Assembly (NCBI GenBank): GCA_019400425.1
Contig: JAFREE010000172.1
Location: 1 to 51,095, forward strand
DNA length: 51,095 bases
Origin: Hymenochaete sp. R1
Taxonomy: Eukaryota; Basidiomycota; Agaricomycetes; Hymenochaetales; Hymenochaetaceae
Direction: 5' to 3'
Notes under the pieces: model-generated
What the model was told of the DNA's origin: nothing
The model's input: only the letters and a program-made list of their open reading frames with translations
Databases searched by the model: none
Position numbers and translations under genes: made by a program
Shown here: positions 10,604 through 26,436 of the stretch, in pieces
Position numbering within the stretch: the stretch's first letter is position 1
How the letters are laid out: each line of letters begins with the position of its first letter

Positions 10604-11746
10604 TCAGCCTTCAAATTCATTGCCATCCATCCGCACTCCAAACGACTGCTTTATGTCCATGCCCATAGCTTTCATCTTTCCGACCTGTAAAGTTCTGTCA
10701 GAAACAGCAAGCACAATTTGAGCTAAAGGAAGTTGAAAAAACCTGGTGTCGCTCCTGTTGGACCTTCCTCAGATCTTCGAGATGCTCTCTACTCAAGAAC
10801 GTGTCGGCATCAGCAACTGCTCTCTTGTGTGAGCTGGCATGAGCGCGCAAGTCGGCATTGATGTCATAATTGTCGTCTGCCAGGGGTAAGGTGTCGCCAT
10901 TTCGCAGGGCGCTCATGCGTCGCTCAAAGACATCCATGTTGTAATACTTCTCATGCGGAAGAGTGGCTAAAGGCATATCGTCAAGACAGTGTGTATCTGA
11001 GTAAAGAGAATTAACGAACCTGTGTTGTAGTCCTCTGTAAATTTTGCGAACTCTTTCTTAGTTTGATCCTTTGAAAGTGTTTCGGGGTTGATTATCCGTT
11101 CCTCCACCAGCCAAGTTCGGAATTCAGGTGCTTTCTCGTACATACTGCGACGTCAAAGCCAGAAAAGCGCAAAAAAGGTGATCACTCACTCGGAATCAGT
11201 TATAATACCGTACTTCCCCCACTGCGCATCGAGTCCATGTCCCTTTTTCTGTAAGACAGATGCAACCGGTCGGTGGGTAGACAGAAATAACTTGACGAGA
11301 GCGAAGCTCACCTTTTTATCTTTCTTGTGCTTCTTCTTCTCCTTCTTCTCTCGACTGCGGCTGCGACTGCGTCTTCTCTTGCCCTTCTCTTTCTTCTTCC
11401 TCTTGCGTCGCTCCTCCTCATCCAAAGACGATGAGGATGCTGAAACGGAGCGGTCTCGTCTGCGCCGCCTTCGCGGAGAAGGGGAGCGAGACGCTGGATG
11501 ATATTTCCGGTCTTTACCGAATTCCTGCCCTTTGTCCCTACCAGGCGATCCCGACTGAGAATCGGACGGAGAACGGCGTCGACGATGTCTACCTTTGTCA
11601 GAGCGGGGTGAACGAGAACGCCGTCGGTACGGGGCGTCGCGATCGATATTGTTGTCCCTAGCTTTTCGTACATCTTCGCCTCTTCTCGGACTTCTGCTTC
11701 GGCGCCTTGTCTCATCTCGCTCCCTGTATCGATCACGTTCCGGCAT
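10604..11746 (-). CDS. RS-rich nuclear protein, SCI1/NKAPD1-like
   Basis: Five minus-strand exons (11746-11312, 11248-11190, 11144-11020, 10966-10743, 10684-10604) give a 307-residue protein with consistent phases. The N-terminal half is an Arg/Ser- and Lys-rich domain with many RS and SP dipeptides and a KKHKKDKK run. The C-terminal half is the conserved part: QWGKYGIITDSDMY, APEFRTWLVEER, FTEDYNTATLPHEKYYNM, then ERRMSAL, LSREHLEDLRKVQQER and the closing GVRMDG. This matches what I know of the plant style-cell-cycle-inhibitor 1 / animal NKAPD1 group, nuclear-speckle proteins thought to touch splicing or cell-cycle control. It is divergent from PMR1 with 267 bp between starts. Family assignment is from remembered pattern. 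Confidence 0.75.
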
Positions 11747-12013
11747 GATGAACGAAGTGTAGGATACGAGAATCTAAATGGAACGGAGGAATGGCGAGTG
11801 CGACCGACAGACGAAATCTCGCGTTGAGCAGGTTGTTCTCACGATGTCGTGTTCATTACGAGCGCCTCGATGCTTGAGCGCGATGTCCGTCTTTCTTACT
11901 GAGTCCACTACGTCTTCACCATTCTCTCGTTCGCTTTCATCATACCTGTATTTATGACAAATTAAGGAAGGCTACTCAAACTAGACGAAAAACCACTCTC
12001 TAATTTGACCACG
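11747..12013. promoter_or_regulatory. Bidirectional promoter (RS-rich gene / PMR1)
   Basis: 267 bp separates the two start codons, so both promoters must fit here. No clear TATA box; several CG-rich and TCTC stretches. Shared control is possible but not shown by sequence. Confidence 0.45.
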
Positions 12014-15844
<3,831 letters not shown>

Positions 15845-16513
15845 AGGGGAGCTTGGGTCTGGAATCAAGTATGACGATCCTGAGCCGTCGGCGCAGTTTG
15901 GTATTGAAATGGTTTTTGGGGATTGGTGAGGGGTGCTTGGTGCACATGAAGGAAGGTGGATGAGGAAGTCATGATTTGATTAAGTTATTCATTCAATACA
16001 AGTTTTCTTTACAGTTAAGCGTGATGGTGGATGTATGAGCGCTAATCGGATAGTGGAGAATCAGGTAAAGAAGGCTAAGGATGTAATGTAATGCTGCATT
16101 CAGTCAGTGGTCGAGAACGCACCCTTGACGAAGATTCGAGGAGCGCAGAGTGGAGTGTTTCCGACGGAGAGGCCAGTCTAGCGACGACCCCCTCGAGACC
16201 GAATCTACCGGCTACTGTCGCCAATCAGAAATTGAATGCGTCGAGGGTGAAAAGAGACGTCAATTGATGCTGATTACAATGATAAGTGGACATATAGAGA
16301 AAATAGAGAAGATGATGTGGGCGACTGTATGCGCTAAACGGCGGGTAGAATTATGATATAAAATAGGCATTATCTGAGAGTAGACGAGTGGACTCCAGAC
16401 AGACTCGGACTCAGGTCGTCGTCGTCGTCAGGCTTAGCCAACTCCAACTCCTATCTCAACCTCTTCATCTTTCTCCCGCTACAGCCATAATTTCTTTTCT
16501 TCCAAAAACAACC
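15845..16513. other. Intergenic
   Basis: Tandem junction between PMR1 and the FAD oxidoreductase. The left part is the PMR1 3' flank. From about 16,400 it becomes CT/TC-rich with a GTC repeat (about 16,415-16,430), in keeping with a pyrimidine-rich fungal promoter just before ATG 16,514. Confidence 0.4.
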
Positions 16514-19500
16514 ATGAGCGTCCTCACAGACATCCTCGTCGATGAGCTCAAATCGTCCGTGAGCGGGCCTGTTTACCTCAGGACAGATTCAGAGTGAGTT
16601 CGAGACGGGATTCTAACCTTAGCCTCTCCCCGGCCTCCTTTTTTACCACCCTACATACTCTATATGTGTTCTCCGATCGTTAGAGCCCCTCACTCACCCT
16701 CCGCCGTCTTCCGTTTGTCTTGCACTCTCCATCGATCGATCGAGTGCCACGTTCTGCTCGCGCTCAAAAGCAGCCCTTCATTAATATTTCCTTCTCTTAG
16801 ACGTTTTGGCTTTTAGCTTTCAATGTGTCTTGTTGTGTGTGTGTGGTGTCTGACTGACTTTTTTTTAATTTCGGTGGTGTAACTACGAAGATTCAAGACT
16901 TTCACGACTATTTTCAACGGCAACGTAGTCTCCCCATCGCAAGCTGTCGTCCTCCCGCTCAACACGCGCGACGTGAGCCAGTGAGTTGCGATACGTCGGA
17001 ATGTTGTGTGGACCTGATGCTGAAGTATTGCGTGTCTCGAAAGGGTGCTCAAGTTCTGCACGAAACACGGGCTCTACCCCTCCATCAAATGTACGTCAAT
17101 ACCCCCTGCTCCATCTTTAATTCTTTATCTCCCTTCCGACTATATTCCATGCTAATGTGCGCCCGAATTCCGACCAGCGGGAGGATATGGCACCGCGGGT
17201 TGGTCCGTTAACGGTGACGTTGTTCTCGACCTTGCCAGGCTTAACGACCTCCACATCGAGCCACCTTCTGTGAACACACCTGAGGATTTCACGCCTCTCA
17301 AGGACACTCCTCGAGCATTCTCCGACCTGAAGGGCAAGGCAAAATCCTCCGATGGATCTTCCCTGAGCGGCATTTCCGAATCCGAATCCCGACTGAATTC
17401 GCTTCCAAAGCCCGCCTTTGGGAACGTGTCCGCTCCAACCATTGGTGCTTCTGCCACCGCCCCACTCGGCACCAAATCCTCGAACCCGGGAAAACGGCGC
17501 AGAAGTCCTGAAGCTGGCCTCGAGCTGCGTCCGGCCCCCGATAACGATGGTATTGGGGGCGGGGGTGGACGTGGCGACGTTGAGCACGGACTCCCGCGAA
17601 ACGAACTCGTCGCCAGCTTCCTGCGCGTTCCAGACCTTCCTGCACCCGCCGTACGTCGTCGACTCGAGGCGCCAAAGGGAACGATAGAGGCCGAACGACT
17701 GACGCGTAACACGTCCAACGAGAGTAATGAGTCGGCGTCGCTCTCACCCTCTGTGTCCGGTTCTGGGCCAGGGATCGGGGAAATGTCGACTTCGGTCTCA
17801 GGCGACTCTTCTACGAGCGGTACGTCATCGAAGGACTTGAAAGGCCGCAGGACAGAGTCGAGCTCGATAGTGACGACGCCTGAGCACGAAAAAGACGAAG
17901 GCGCGGCGTTGGCTTCTCCGAGTTTGCTCGCACAGGCGGAAAGGATCCAGTCGGCCTCGGGAGGCATCCAGCTTCCGCCTAGCAGCGATCTCCAGAGAAC
18001 TGTCCAGCAGCAAACACATTCGCTACCCCCGGAGATGGCTGCTTCGTTCAGCGTGCGTTCGAGTGACCCGTTCGGATACATGTCCGCTGGTCCAACCCCC
18101 GTACAACCCAGTGGAAGCCGACCTACGAGAGGGTTTGAGCAGGAAGCGTATACGTCCAGTTTTGCGCCGAGTACACGCTCTCCACCGACCTTTCACGCGC
18201 TTTCAAGCGTAATGGCGAGTATCGGAGCTTCTAGTAGTTCTACACCGCGCCCTGCGCTCCTTTCATCCGTACGTATCTATACAATACAATTTTGACAAAT
18301 TGAAGTATTCTTACGCTCTCATATCGGCAGGCCGCAACTCCGATATTCTCTAAAGCATACGTTTCCTTCGGCGCAGGCGTCCGTCAAAAGGATATCGACC
18401 TTTTCACTGCTGCGAAATCTCTTCCAGCGGCATCTGCAAGTGGGACGCCTTCGACAATCCCCTATCATGTCCCTCTGTGAGTCTACATTGACAATCACTT
18501 CTCCCAGTCGTTGACTAAGTCTATGTTCAGCGCCGCGCATCCCGCCGGTTCCAGCGTCATGATTCTGGGCGGGTTCGGTTTCCTGTCCCGTCTACATGGT
18601 CTCTCAATTGACGCGCTTGTGGAGGTCGAGATGGTGCTCGCGGATGGGACGGTCGTCTTTATCAACGAGAAGGAGCACCCGGATTTGTGGTGGGCTTTGC
18701 GGGGCGCTGGCTCCGCTTTTGGCGTTGTAACACGTTATAAGGCGAGGGCGTATCCTGTTCCCGTCGTTTTTGCCGGTAACTTGATCTAGTGCGTTATCAC
18801 TTACACTTTCAGTTTGTATACATAATTTGACTTGAACTGACACTTTTCTTATTTAACAGCAACTTTCACCCGGCGACCGCCGCCTCCCTTATCAAACACT
18901 TCCGCGACTGCATCAAAAGCGCTCCGCGCGAACTCTATGCTAACGTTCTCCTCACCGCAGGTCCTGCAGGCAAGGGCTCGCTCGTTGTGGTGCAGCTGTG
19001 TTATGTTGGCGCTCAGTCTGAGGGACGTGCGTTCCTGCAGGCAATCGCGAGCTGGGACGGCGAAACGTGTTTGCTGAATGAAGTGAGCGAGAAGAGCTTC
19101 CTCGCGCAGCAAGATAGCGTTGCGCAAATCTTGCGAGGGAAAGGTACGACTTCGTATCTTCAATACGCTGGAGATCGTATGAGCTAACGAATGCTACTTG
19201 CTTCAGCTGGAAGACAATGGTTCATCCGATCCGCCCTTATCTCGTCCCTCCCGGACGACATCATCCACAAGACTGTCAATGAGTTCGCGAATACACCAGT
19301 TGGGTGCAGTAAGTCGAGCTCTTCGTTCAATCTATTATGTTGATTCTCATGTGTTCAATGATTAGCTTGGCTCTTCGAACTCGCTGGAGGTGCAGTTGGC
19401 GATGCCGTGGATACCTGCCTCCCTAAGTCACAACGTGAAGCCTCGTTCACGATCGCGGCTTTTCACCAATGGGAACTTGGCGACGATGACCCGCTGTGTG

Positions 19501-19893
19501 TTACCACCGCAGAACACGTACGTCTCTGCGTCTCACTATGCTATCAAGGTCATCTGATTGGAATTGTATTACAGTGGATATACGAAACTTTGAAACCCGT
19601 CTCCGTTGGCGGCGCATACCCAGCTGTACGTCCTTCAAACACGCCCCTTCAGCGATCCAAACTAAATGCATACGTCAAATCAGTTCCTCGGCCGCCACGA
19701 AAACGCAGAGCGCGTCATCGCGTGCTACGGCGAGAACTGGGAGCGTCTACGCGAAGTGAAGAAGAAGTACGACCCCTCGGGCCTCTTCCGACACTCCCTG
19801 TGGCCTCTGGACGTTGACGGCGCTGTGCGGGAGCCTCGTGCGTTCGAGCCGGTGTCGCCGCCGCTTGATACCGTTGAACTCGCTGAAGTTTGA
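16514..19893 (+). CDS. FAD-linked oxidoreductase (PCMH/BBE type) with long insertion
   Basis: Eleven exons: 16514-16593, 16891-16980, 17044-17090, 17178-18268, 18331-18476, 18531-18788, 18860-19143, 19207-19308, 19366-19517, 19575-19625, 19684-19893; 836 residues, phases consistent. FAD-binding PCMH fold is read from FNGNVVSPSQAVVLPLNT, the SGGYGTAGWS turn, then GGFGFLSRLHGLSIDAL, DLWWALRGAGSAFGVVT. The berberine-bridge-like end is YDPSGLFRHSLWPLD. The family oxidises sugars or specialised metabolites with FAD and O2. No signal peptide is seen, so it is probably cytosolic or peroxisomal. Unusual: about 330 low-complexity Ser/Pro/Gly residues interrupt the FAD domain between the SGGYG strand and AYVSFGAGVRQ; the usual length is near 480-520. 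The first intron is 297 nt, far longer than the others. Confidence 0.85.
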
Positions 19894-20483
19894 AAGCGAG
19901 CGTTTGCTGCGAAGCATTGTTCTGGAAGAACAAAAAAATGCGGACTAATAGTGCATAGAATCCAAAATTTTCTGATCTTTCGGGGGTTTCTTTCTTTACA
20001 TACTGGGAATACTGGTTTATTGCTGTTCTGATTTGCTATGTCCTCAGGTTTTCTCCACTTAAATGTAAAAACCATGTTTTGATTATTAACCATGTTCATG
20101 GAATTTAGAAAAGAAAACAGATGCGGATTTGAACAAGATACAGGCGTCAAAATGACAATGCTTAGAGTATCATACAGTGTGTGTGTGTGTGTGACTCAAA
20201 AGAATTCCAAGAAACGAATCAGAAAGCTGTTGGAAAGTGGGGAAGAATTGTTCGTTCATGAGAAGGTGATGGTGCTAGTAAGGCATAGAGAAGCAAGACC
20301 GCATGCATACATGGGCAAAACAACAAGACTAACAGGAAAGCAAAATTAAAACACGCGGGAGACGAAGGGAGAAAAACGAAGACAAGAAAAACAAGAAAAG
20401 AAAAGATCTAAATCGAAGAAAGCAAGAAAGAGAGGGGGCAGAGAGAGAAAATTCGACATGTAGGCATGTAAAGTCAGGGCAGG
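19894..20483. other. Convergent intergenic region with GT microsatellite and purine tract
   Basis: No gene. A short (GT)n run lies at about 20,176-20,193. From about 20,344 to 20,452 the plus strand is almost all purine (GAAGG, AAGAAAAAC, GAAAGAGAGGGGG), so on the minus strand it is a pyrimidine tract in the 3' flank of the Rho GEF gene. Confidence 0.6.
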
Positions 20484-23400
20484 TCACGAAAGCGGAAACA
20501 AAAAGGTCGCCAACGCAAGCCCCACCTCGCCCTCCTCACCTCTCACCACAAGCAAACAATCCTCCTCCCCCTCGTCAACGCCCATACACAGATCTTCCGA
20601 CTCAAACCGCGACGGATGCCCCAGCTCCACGAGGACGCCGTATATCTGGCCCACTCTTAAGTGGAGGAAAGGCAGACCACGGAAGGAAGCGCCCGGTGGA
20701 GGTGTACACGGATGGGACACAGAGACGATGTAGAGGGTGGGCGAGTTCGGAGGAGAGGAAGGGTCCAGAACGAGGCCCCGTGTGTCATAATCGTACGTAT
20801 CTTGTACGTGTGTTGTCCGCGGAACAGGTGGCGTGTCACTACTACCATCGTTCCCACTCCCACTCCAACCGCTACTACCACCACCCCCGCTCGAATTAAG
20901 GTTTAGCTTCAACGATGAGGCTTTGCTGGACGAAGGCGGTGGGATGCTCCTTTGCGAGCTGATCGATTTCTGTGAGGGTGAGCGATGCAGAGGCTGTCGC
21001 AACGTCTCGCTGAGGCGTCGACTGAGACTTGAACTCCGTGATTTCCGTCCGCGGACTTCGTCTCTGCTGTGATTGATGTTATTGGCACTGCTGCTACTAG
21101 TATACGTGTATGAATCAATCGAGTCGGCATATTCCCTGGCCGCGGAAGAACCGTAAGGACCGCCGAAGGAAGTCGGATATGAACTTGAACTGGAGCCAGC
21201 AAAGGTAGAGGCATAGGAAGAGTTGAAATTCTGAGAAGCGGACGCCACAACATCTTGAATAGCGTTGGTCCGGCTCCTGGAACGTGGTCGAGGTTTATAG
21301 GGTTGTGGGGCGGAGATGGACAGTCCCACGTCGACAGAAGATGACTGACGCAGATTGGGAGGGGCAGCGCCGGAATCTAGAGAACCCCGGCTTCGATGCC
21401 TTGAGGACGACGATGAAAAGAAAGAAAATGGAGTGCTTGGATTAGAAGATAAATGAGATCCGGAGGAGCTGGGTCCATAGCTTTCGCTGCGCCCCGTTGA
21501 TGAAGGTCCGGATTTCGAGTGAGATTGACTAAGGGAAGGCCGCTCCCGCTTCAATATTCTCAGAGCGCTAACGGCTTCCTCGACTTCACTGTATCTTGCC
21601 CACCATAACTTTAGGGTTTCTTCACACCCTGCATTCGTCTCGCCTTCCATTCGGAGGCAATCCCAAAGAGCCCCCCATTGATCTCGAACGGTGCTCCAGA
21701 AGTCCGTTTGATATTGCGCGAATCGTCGGATGCACGCGGCGATTCCACGGTCGAGGAGGGCAAGGTATTTGGGAAGCTCTGAAGCGAGCTGGCCTCGCAG
21801 AGCAAGGTAGTTCTGAGACGCGTCTAGCACTGACTGAGGTGGGCGATGCTTGTAATTTGAGTTCAAAAGGGACTGATGTAATGGTTCAAGTGAGTGCATT
21901 GCCGACAGTAGCCGGAGGGGAGACTTTGCAGTATCGACAAGTCGCGCCAGTTCCGGGAGAAGTTGCTTCGCCACAGCGTCATCCAGCTCCTGGCATAGCG
22001 GCAATAGTCTCTTATCGATAACCTCGAGGAAAGCATTGAATGCTTCAGACGGTAGGTCACCATTTATCCCTATCGTCTTCCCGAAATCGTCGGCCCAGGT
22101 CCGGAGGTGCATCTGGGTCGCCCGAACGTTCTGCGCCCAGGTGACAATATCTTTCGCAAAGTCACGCACAAAGCTCTGACATAATTTCAGCTGACGTTCT
22201 TGTTCTAGCACGATGGCGACTTCGGAGTTGTCCTCCTTTTGTCGTACCCCTCGAAGGCCTAAATTCATACTCTTCATCCTCCCAACACCCACTTGCGCCG
22301 ACTTGCTTATGCTCAATTTCTTTTGCAATTGCGCGGGCTTCCCGAGATCGGACTTCCCTGTCAAGATTTCCTTGACGACCTCCATTCGCCTTCTCCCTTC
22401 GTTCACGGACCGTGCCACAGCTTCCATTCGATCCCGGGCTTTCTTCAAATTCTCTTTGTCCCCATGGCTGTCCGACGTCTGCTCGATGATACTACTCAGG
22501 AGCAAGGCGTATTTCAGTAGCCGCTGGACTGGCTTGATAAGCAACGATGGTAAGTCCCATGCGTGAGTCACCGAAGAAGCAAGCGCCTGAGTTTGTGACA
22601 AGTAATGAGCAAGGGCGGGGCTTTGAGGTAATGAACCCAAATGCTTAAGTGCAGTTGGATGCTTCGTGATGTAATGCATGTATGGTGGCTCCAACTGGGG
22701 TATCTAAATCCGAAGAAAAAACGCGTTTTTAATACGAGAGCACGAACGTTTGCACGAAACAAACTACTTACTACTTCGAGAAATAATGCGCCCACCCAGT
22801 CTTCGCCCTTGCCATCTTCGAGCACGTCACCAAGTGCTTCCTGAAGACGATCCGAGAAAGCCTCCGAAAATAGCGCCAACTCCGTGATATTGCCGAAAAT
22901 TATTCGCACATCTTCTTTGGTCATGGGTGCTCCGTATTGACTAGAAGTCGAAGAGCCCGAAGATGTAGAAAGTGTTCGAGAGGATGATCCAGACGAACTC
23001 GGAGGAGTCAAAGGTCTAGGAAGATGAAACGGGGCTTGCTTGCCTTTCAAATTGCGCGAACTTAGTACCGAAACAAATTAAGAGTACTAAAAAGAACGCA
23101 CCAAGCGCCATTGGAATATGTACGTTTCGGATGAAAGCTAAATCCGAGGCATAGGCGCGCTCCGAAGAAAGTAACTCTTTCAATGCATGTTCGCGCTTCG
23201 TGACAGCAGGAACGACTGCAGCAAGCGTTGAATCATGCGAGGACATGGATGTGGAGGGTCCTAATCCAAGGGTTGCAGTCGGAGAACTCATTATTGAAGC
23301 TGTGTCTGGTGTCGTTGGCAGCGGCTTGTCTCCCGCAAATAGGAAGCTGCCACTAGCTAGAGTCTCCGTCTCCGGACTTGCGGGTTGCGTAGAATTCGCT

Positions 23401-23804
23401 AGATGCAATTGATCCAATAAAGCCGAGAACGATGAAACACTCTTCTTCCTCTCGGAAATAGAGTCCAGTGCTTCCATCTCTGTTGTCGTAACTGACATGG
23501 TATCCCGGTTCGAGTAGAGGTTTACGAGCGTTGCAAATGATGATACGCTCTTCGTAGATGGTCGAAGAGGAGAACGAGGCGGTGGAGGCGGAGGCGACGG
23601 AAAGTTCGTGTTGATAGTCGACATCGTAGACGACTGTTCGTTTGTTGGGCTCGCAGGAGGAGTGTCGAGTGTTAACGCTTCTAAGCGAAGTGAAGGAAAG
23701 GACGGCGGATGGAGTATTCCACCCATGCGGCGAGAGCGAGGGCTAGTCGAAAGATCGGCCGTAAGTGTGACGGGGTTGGACATGGGGTCAGACATGCTCT
23801 TCAC
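20484..23804 (-). CDS. Rho guanine-nucleotide exchange factor, DH-BAR with SH3-like C-terminus
   Basis: Three minus-strand exons (23804-23102, 23043-22772, 22703-20484) encode 1064 residues (a second ATG lies three codons in). About 195 residues of Ser/Pro-rich leader (PPPPPP run) come first. The DH domain follows: KREHALKELLSSERAYASDL, then DVRIIFGNITELALFSEAF and the signature LPSLLIKPVQRLLKYALLLS. A long helical region with QMHLRTWADDFGKTIG and LLPLCQELDDAV fits a BAR domain, as in the Tuba/DNMBP-type GEFs for Cdc42. A disordered Ser-rich linker ends in a compact SH3-like module (LYIVSVSHPC; LPFLHLRVGQIYGVL; GLALATFLFPL). Such proteins activate Cdc42/Rho at curved membranes during polarity, septation or endocytosis. 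No PH domain is seen, which is usual when BAR is present. Confidence 0.85.
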
Positions 23805-26295
23805 GGCACGCTGTTGAGTGTGCGCCAGTGGTCAGTGGTTCTTTTGAGTGCAAAGTCGAGATTACGAATGTGGGTGAGCACGCGTCTGGTTCGTGTCGGA
23901 AAGGAGTTTTAGATGCAGAAACAAAACAACACTACTGGAATATCTTCAGCCTTTACCCAAAATGAATAGTTGACAAGAATGTGCTCACAAAGTTACCAAC
24001 GCCAACTGCAGCAACCTGGGTTAAAATGAATGAATGTTGGCGATTAGACCGGCGAAGTGGGAGATTGAAAATGTGCTCGAGATTTTGGGGGTGCAGGAGT
24101 AGATATCGATGGAAGATGAGTCCGCGATGTTTGCCCGTGCAGATTCTAGTTTCTTCAATGGTGTAGTGGATAAGTTCAGCGAGAATCGGAGTTACAAACT
24201 CTGTGGCTGGAAGGCGTTACACACAGCTCAGCTGAAGGGGGGGGGGGGGGCACGAAATACGCATGTAAGCCACATGTCCAAAGTTAGTGAAACAACGATG
24301 AAGCACACCTGCATAACCTTCCAACGCGGAGTGTCCGTGGTGGTCTTGATATGAGTCCAACTTCCGCTCGATGTGCTTGCAACTGCTTGAGCTGGCGTTC
24401 ACGAAAACGGAGGCCTGCTCGGCTCCGGTCCGCGGGGCGTCACAAGATTTCCCGAGCGACACACTCTCACTCTCACTCTCCTCTCAGTCGTGCGTTCAAT
24501 CAAGGCTCAGCCAGACGGAATATCGCGCACGGCGGTCAATGAAAGAGAGAGAAAAGATGTGGCGAACGGAGAAGACGATGAACGAAAGTTTCGGAAAGTG
24601 GGCAAGGACAGCAAGGATGAGGACAAGGATGGAGGATGCGGGGACCTTGGGACGGACCCGTGACGCCGACGCGAAAGAACAACCACATCCAAATAAAGTC
24701 TATCGTTGTATGCCGTCGTACCACATTGAACTCACATTTCTTTCTTTAAGCCCACATATGACGCTCTCAGTGTGCTCAATTCTCGGTGCACCTTGCGGAC
24801 ATCTCTCGACTTGATGCAAAGTCTGAAGGCTGTTTTGAATCCCCAGGCAAACATGCGGCCCGAACAAAAGATGTGCATGTCAGGTGCAAGCTTTTCCAAA
24901 AGATACCATCCTTTGATACAAATCTCGACGAGCGGACCGACAAATGCTACTTAGACCAATCAAGACTACAGCTTATCTATCACAGATGGAGTGACTACTT
25001 GTTATCGCGCCGCTCTATTTATGTTACCTACGGATGCTCGGTACGAAACACAAAAGTCCTCCCAAATCGTGTCGATGAGCGTCTTGGGCGTCAGACGGCT
25101 TTCAGGTGCTTAGTCTTCAAAACTCCAGGTACTTGGTACATTCATTCCGGGGCAAGTTGTATCTGACCACAGCATTTTCTGATCGCTATTAGTTATGTTG
25201 TAAACTCTCGTATTGTAAAGGGTAACGGTTGGTGGCGCACAACTAGCGAGGCGCTGGCTGAGCTTTCGATTAGCCAGGTGACGCTCGACTAAAATTTCTC
25301 GGGTTTCCGTATGCTGAATGTGGTTTCATTCCCCCGTGCAGCGCATCTTCGAATCCGTCGGTGTCAGCTTGCCCGATCTGCTCGATGGCGAAAGCTGATG
25401 TTTTTGATTGGTCTTAGTAGAAATACACTGCTCCTTTCTTCTGGATTCAGCACTTATCCTAAAATTCCCTCAAACCTGGCTTCACCTTGCACTTCGTGAG
25501 ATTAAAAAGGGAGGTACCTGAGACCCTAGCTGTGAACGGTGAGATGAGGAACGCTTCGCATCCGTCGGCGCCACAGCCCGAATTTTGAAGTGTACGTGAA
25601 TTCGATTTTGAAATGAAAAACAAACAAACACTGTCTTCATGTGCTGGTTTCTAGAGCTTACAAGAACTCCGCAATAGAAAGCATCGGGTACTTCAATCGA
25701 TTGACATGGGCGTTCTCTTACTTCATCGAAAATCAATATCGAATGTGTTTAGAACCGGCTGGTTGTCCGGCCGCCCTCCCAGAATACCTTACGATCAAAT
25801 ATATGCTTATAATGGAAGATCCGTTAACGCTGTATAGAAACTCGGTGTGGACCTCACCCTCACTAATCTTCCGTCCGTTTGCCGGATCACTCGAATAGTA
25901 TACCGTCCAACTCCAGGTCGCTCCTTTCCACGCTTCCCCTTCTGTTCGCAGGCTACACATTTCATACTCAAATATATTGGTCTTCAAAGAGCGATCTGCA
26001 GAAACTGAATCGGCGATATCATTAATTTACACCTGTCGAAGGGTTTATGAAGTGTCCTTGACGCGAAAGTAAATTCACATGCCGCTGGCCGTTTTGTCGA
26101 TGTATTCTTCAACATGTTAATCTCCGAGTACCAGATTTCGGATTTTTTAAAAATCTCGGCATAGCTTGTGAGCGGTTTCCCCCATTTTTCATTGCTTTTG
26201 GCTTACCTATGTACGCGAAATGATGGCATCTGATAGAAAAAAGGTAGAGCTTGGATTCGGATTGCCCGAGCCGACTCTGAGGTGATTTCGATAAG
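23805..26295. other. Gene-poor region
   Basis: No complete gene recognised. A G13-14 run lies at about 24,237-24,250, and CT-rich CACTCT repeats at about 24,466-24,484. A short plus-strand pair of coding-like pieces joins across a plausible intron (about 25,223-25,278 and 25,344-25,399; the second reads RIFESVGVSLPDLLDGES then stop), possibly the tail of a decayed gene. The 24,770-25,170 frames show no domain. Confidence 0.35.
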
Positions 26296-26436
26296 TCAGC
26301 AAACAATCGGATGGTCGGAAGCTCGCACCGTCTCTGCTCTTGAATCCCAGAAAGTCTCGCTTTTCTCCTCCAGAGAGCGCTCGAAAGCGACTTTCGACCC
26401 AATGTAACCGTTTCTTCCGGTGACGAAGACATACGG
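26296..26436 (-). pseudogene. Relic of an NAD(P)-binding dehydrogenase/epimerase N-terminus
   Basis: The minus strand reads YVFVTGRNGYIGSKVAFE followed by about 28 more codons to a TGA. The first part is a close match to the beta1-glycine-loop-alpha1 start of the extended SDR/epimerase family (VTGxxGYIGxxVA), which binds NAD(P)H. There is no ATG in frame, no visible upstream exon, and no following Rossmann strands or YxxxK motif. It is therefore either a fragment of a dead gene or a chance match; its placement in a gene-poor stretch favours decay. Confidence 0.35.

Noticed and set aside
17152..18081. 309-codon minus-strand open frame
   Set aside because: Antisense to the low-complexity insertion of the FAD oxidoreductase, whose GC-rich codons leave several frames open; no domain in it.
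20176..20193. GT dinucleotide run as a functional element
   Set aside because: Simple short microsatellite in convergent intergenic sequence; nothing suggests function.
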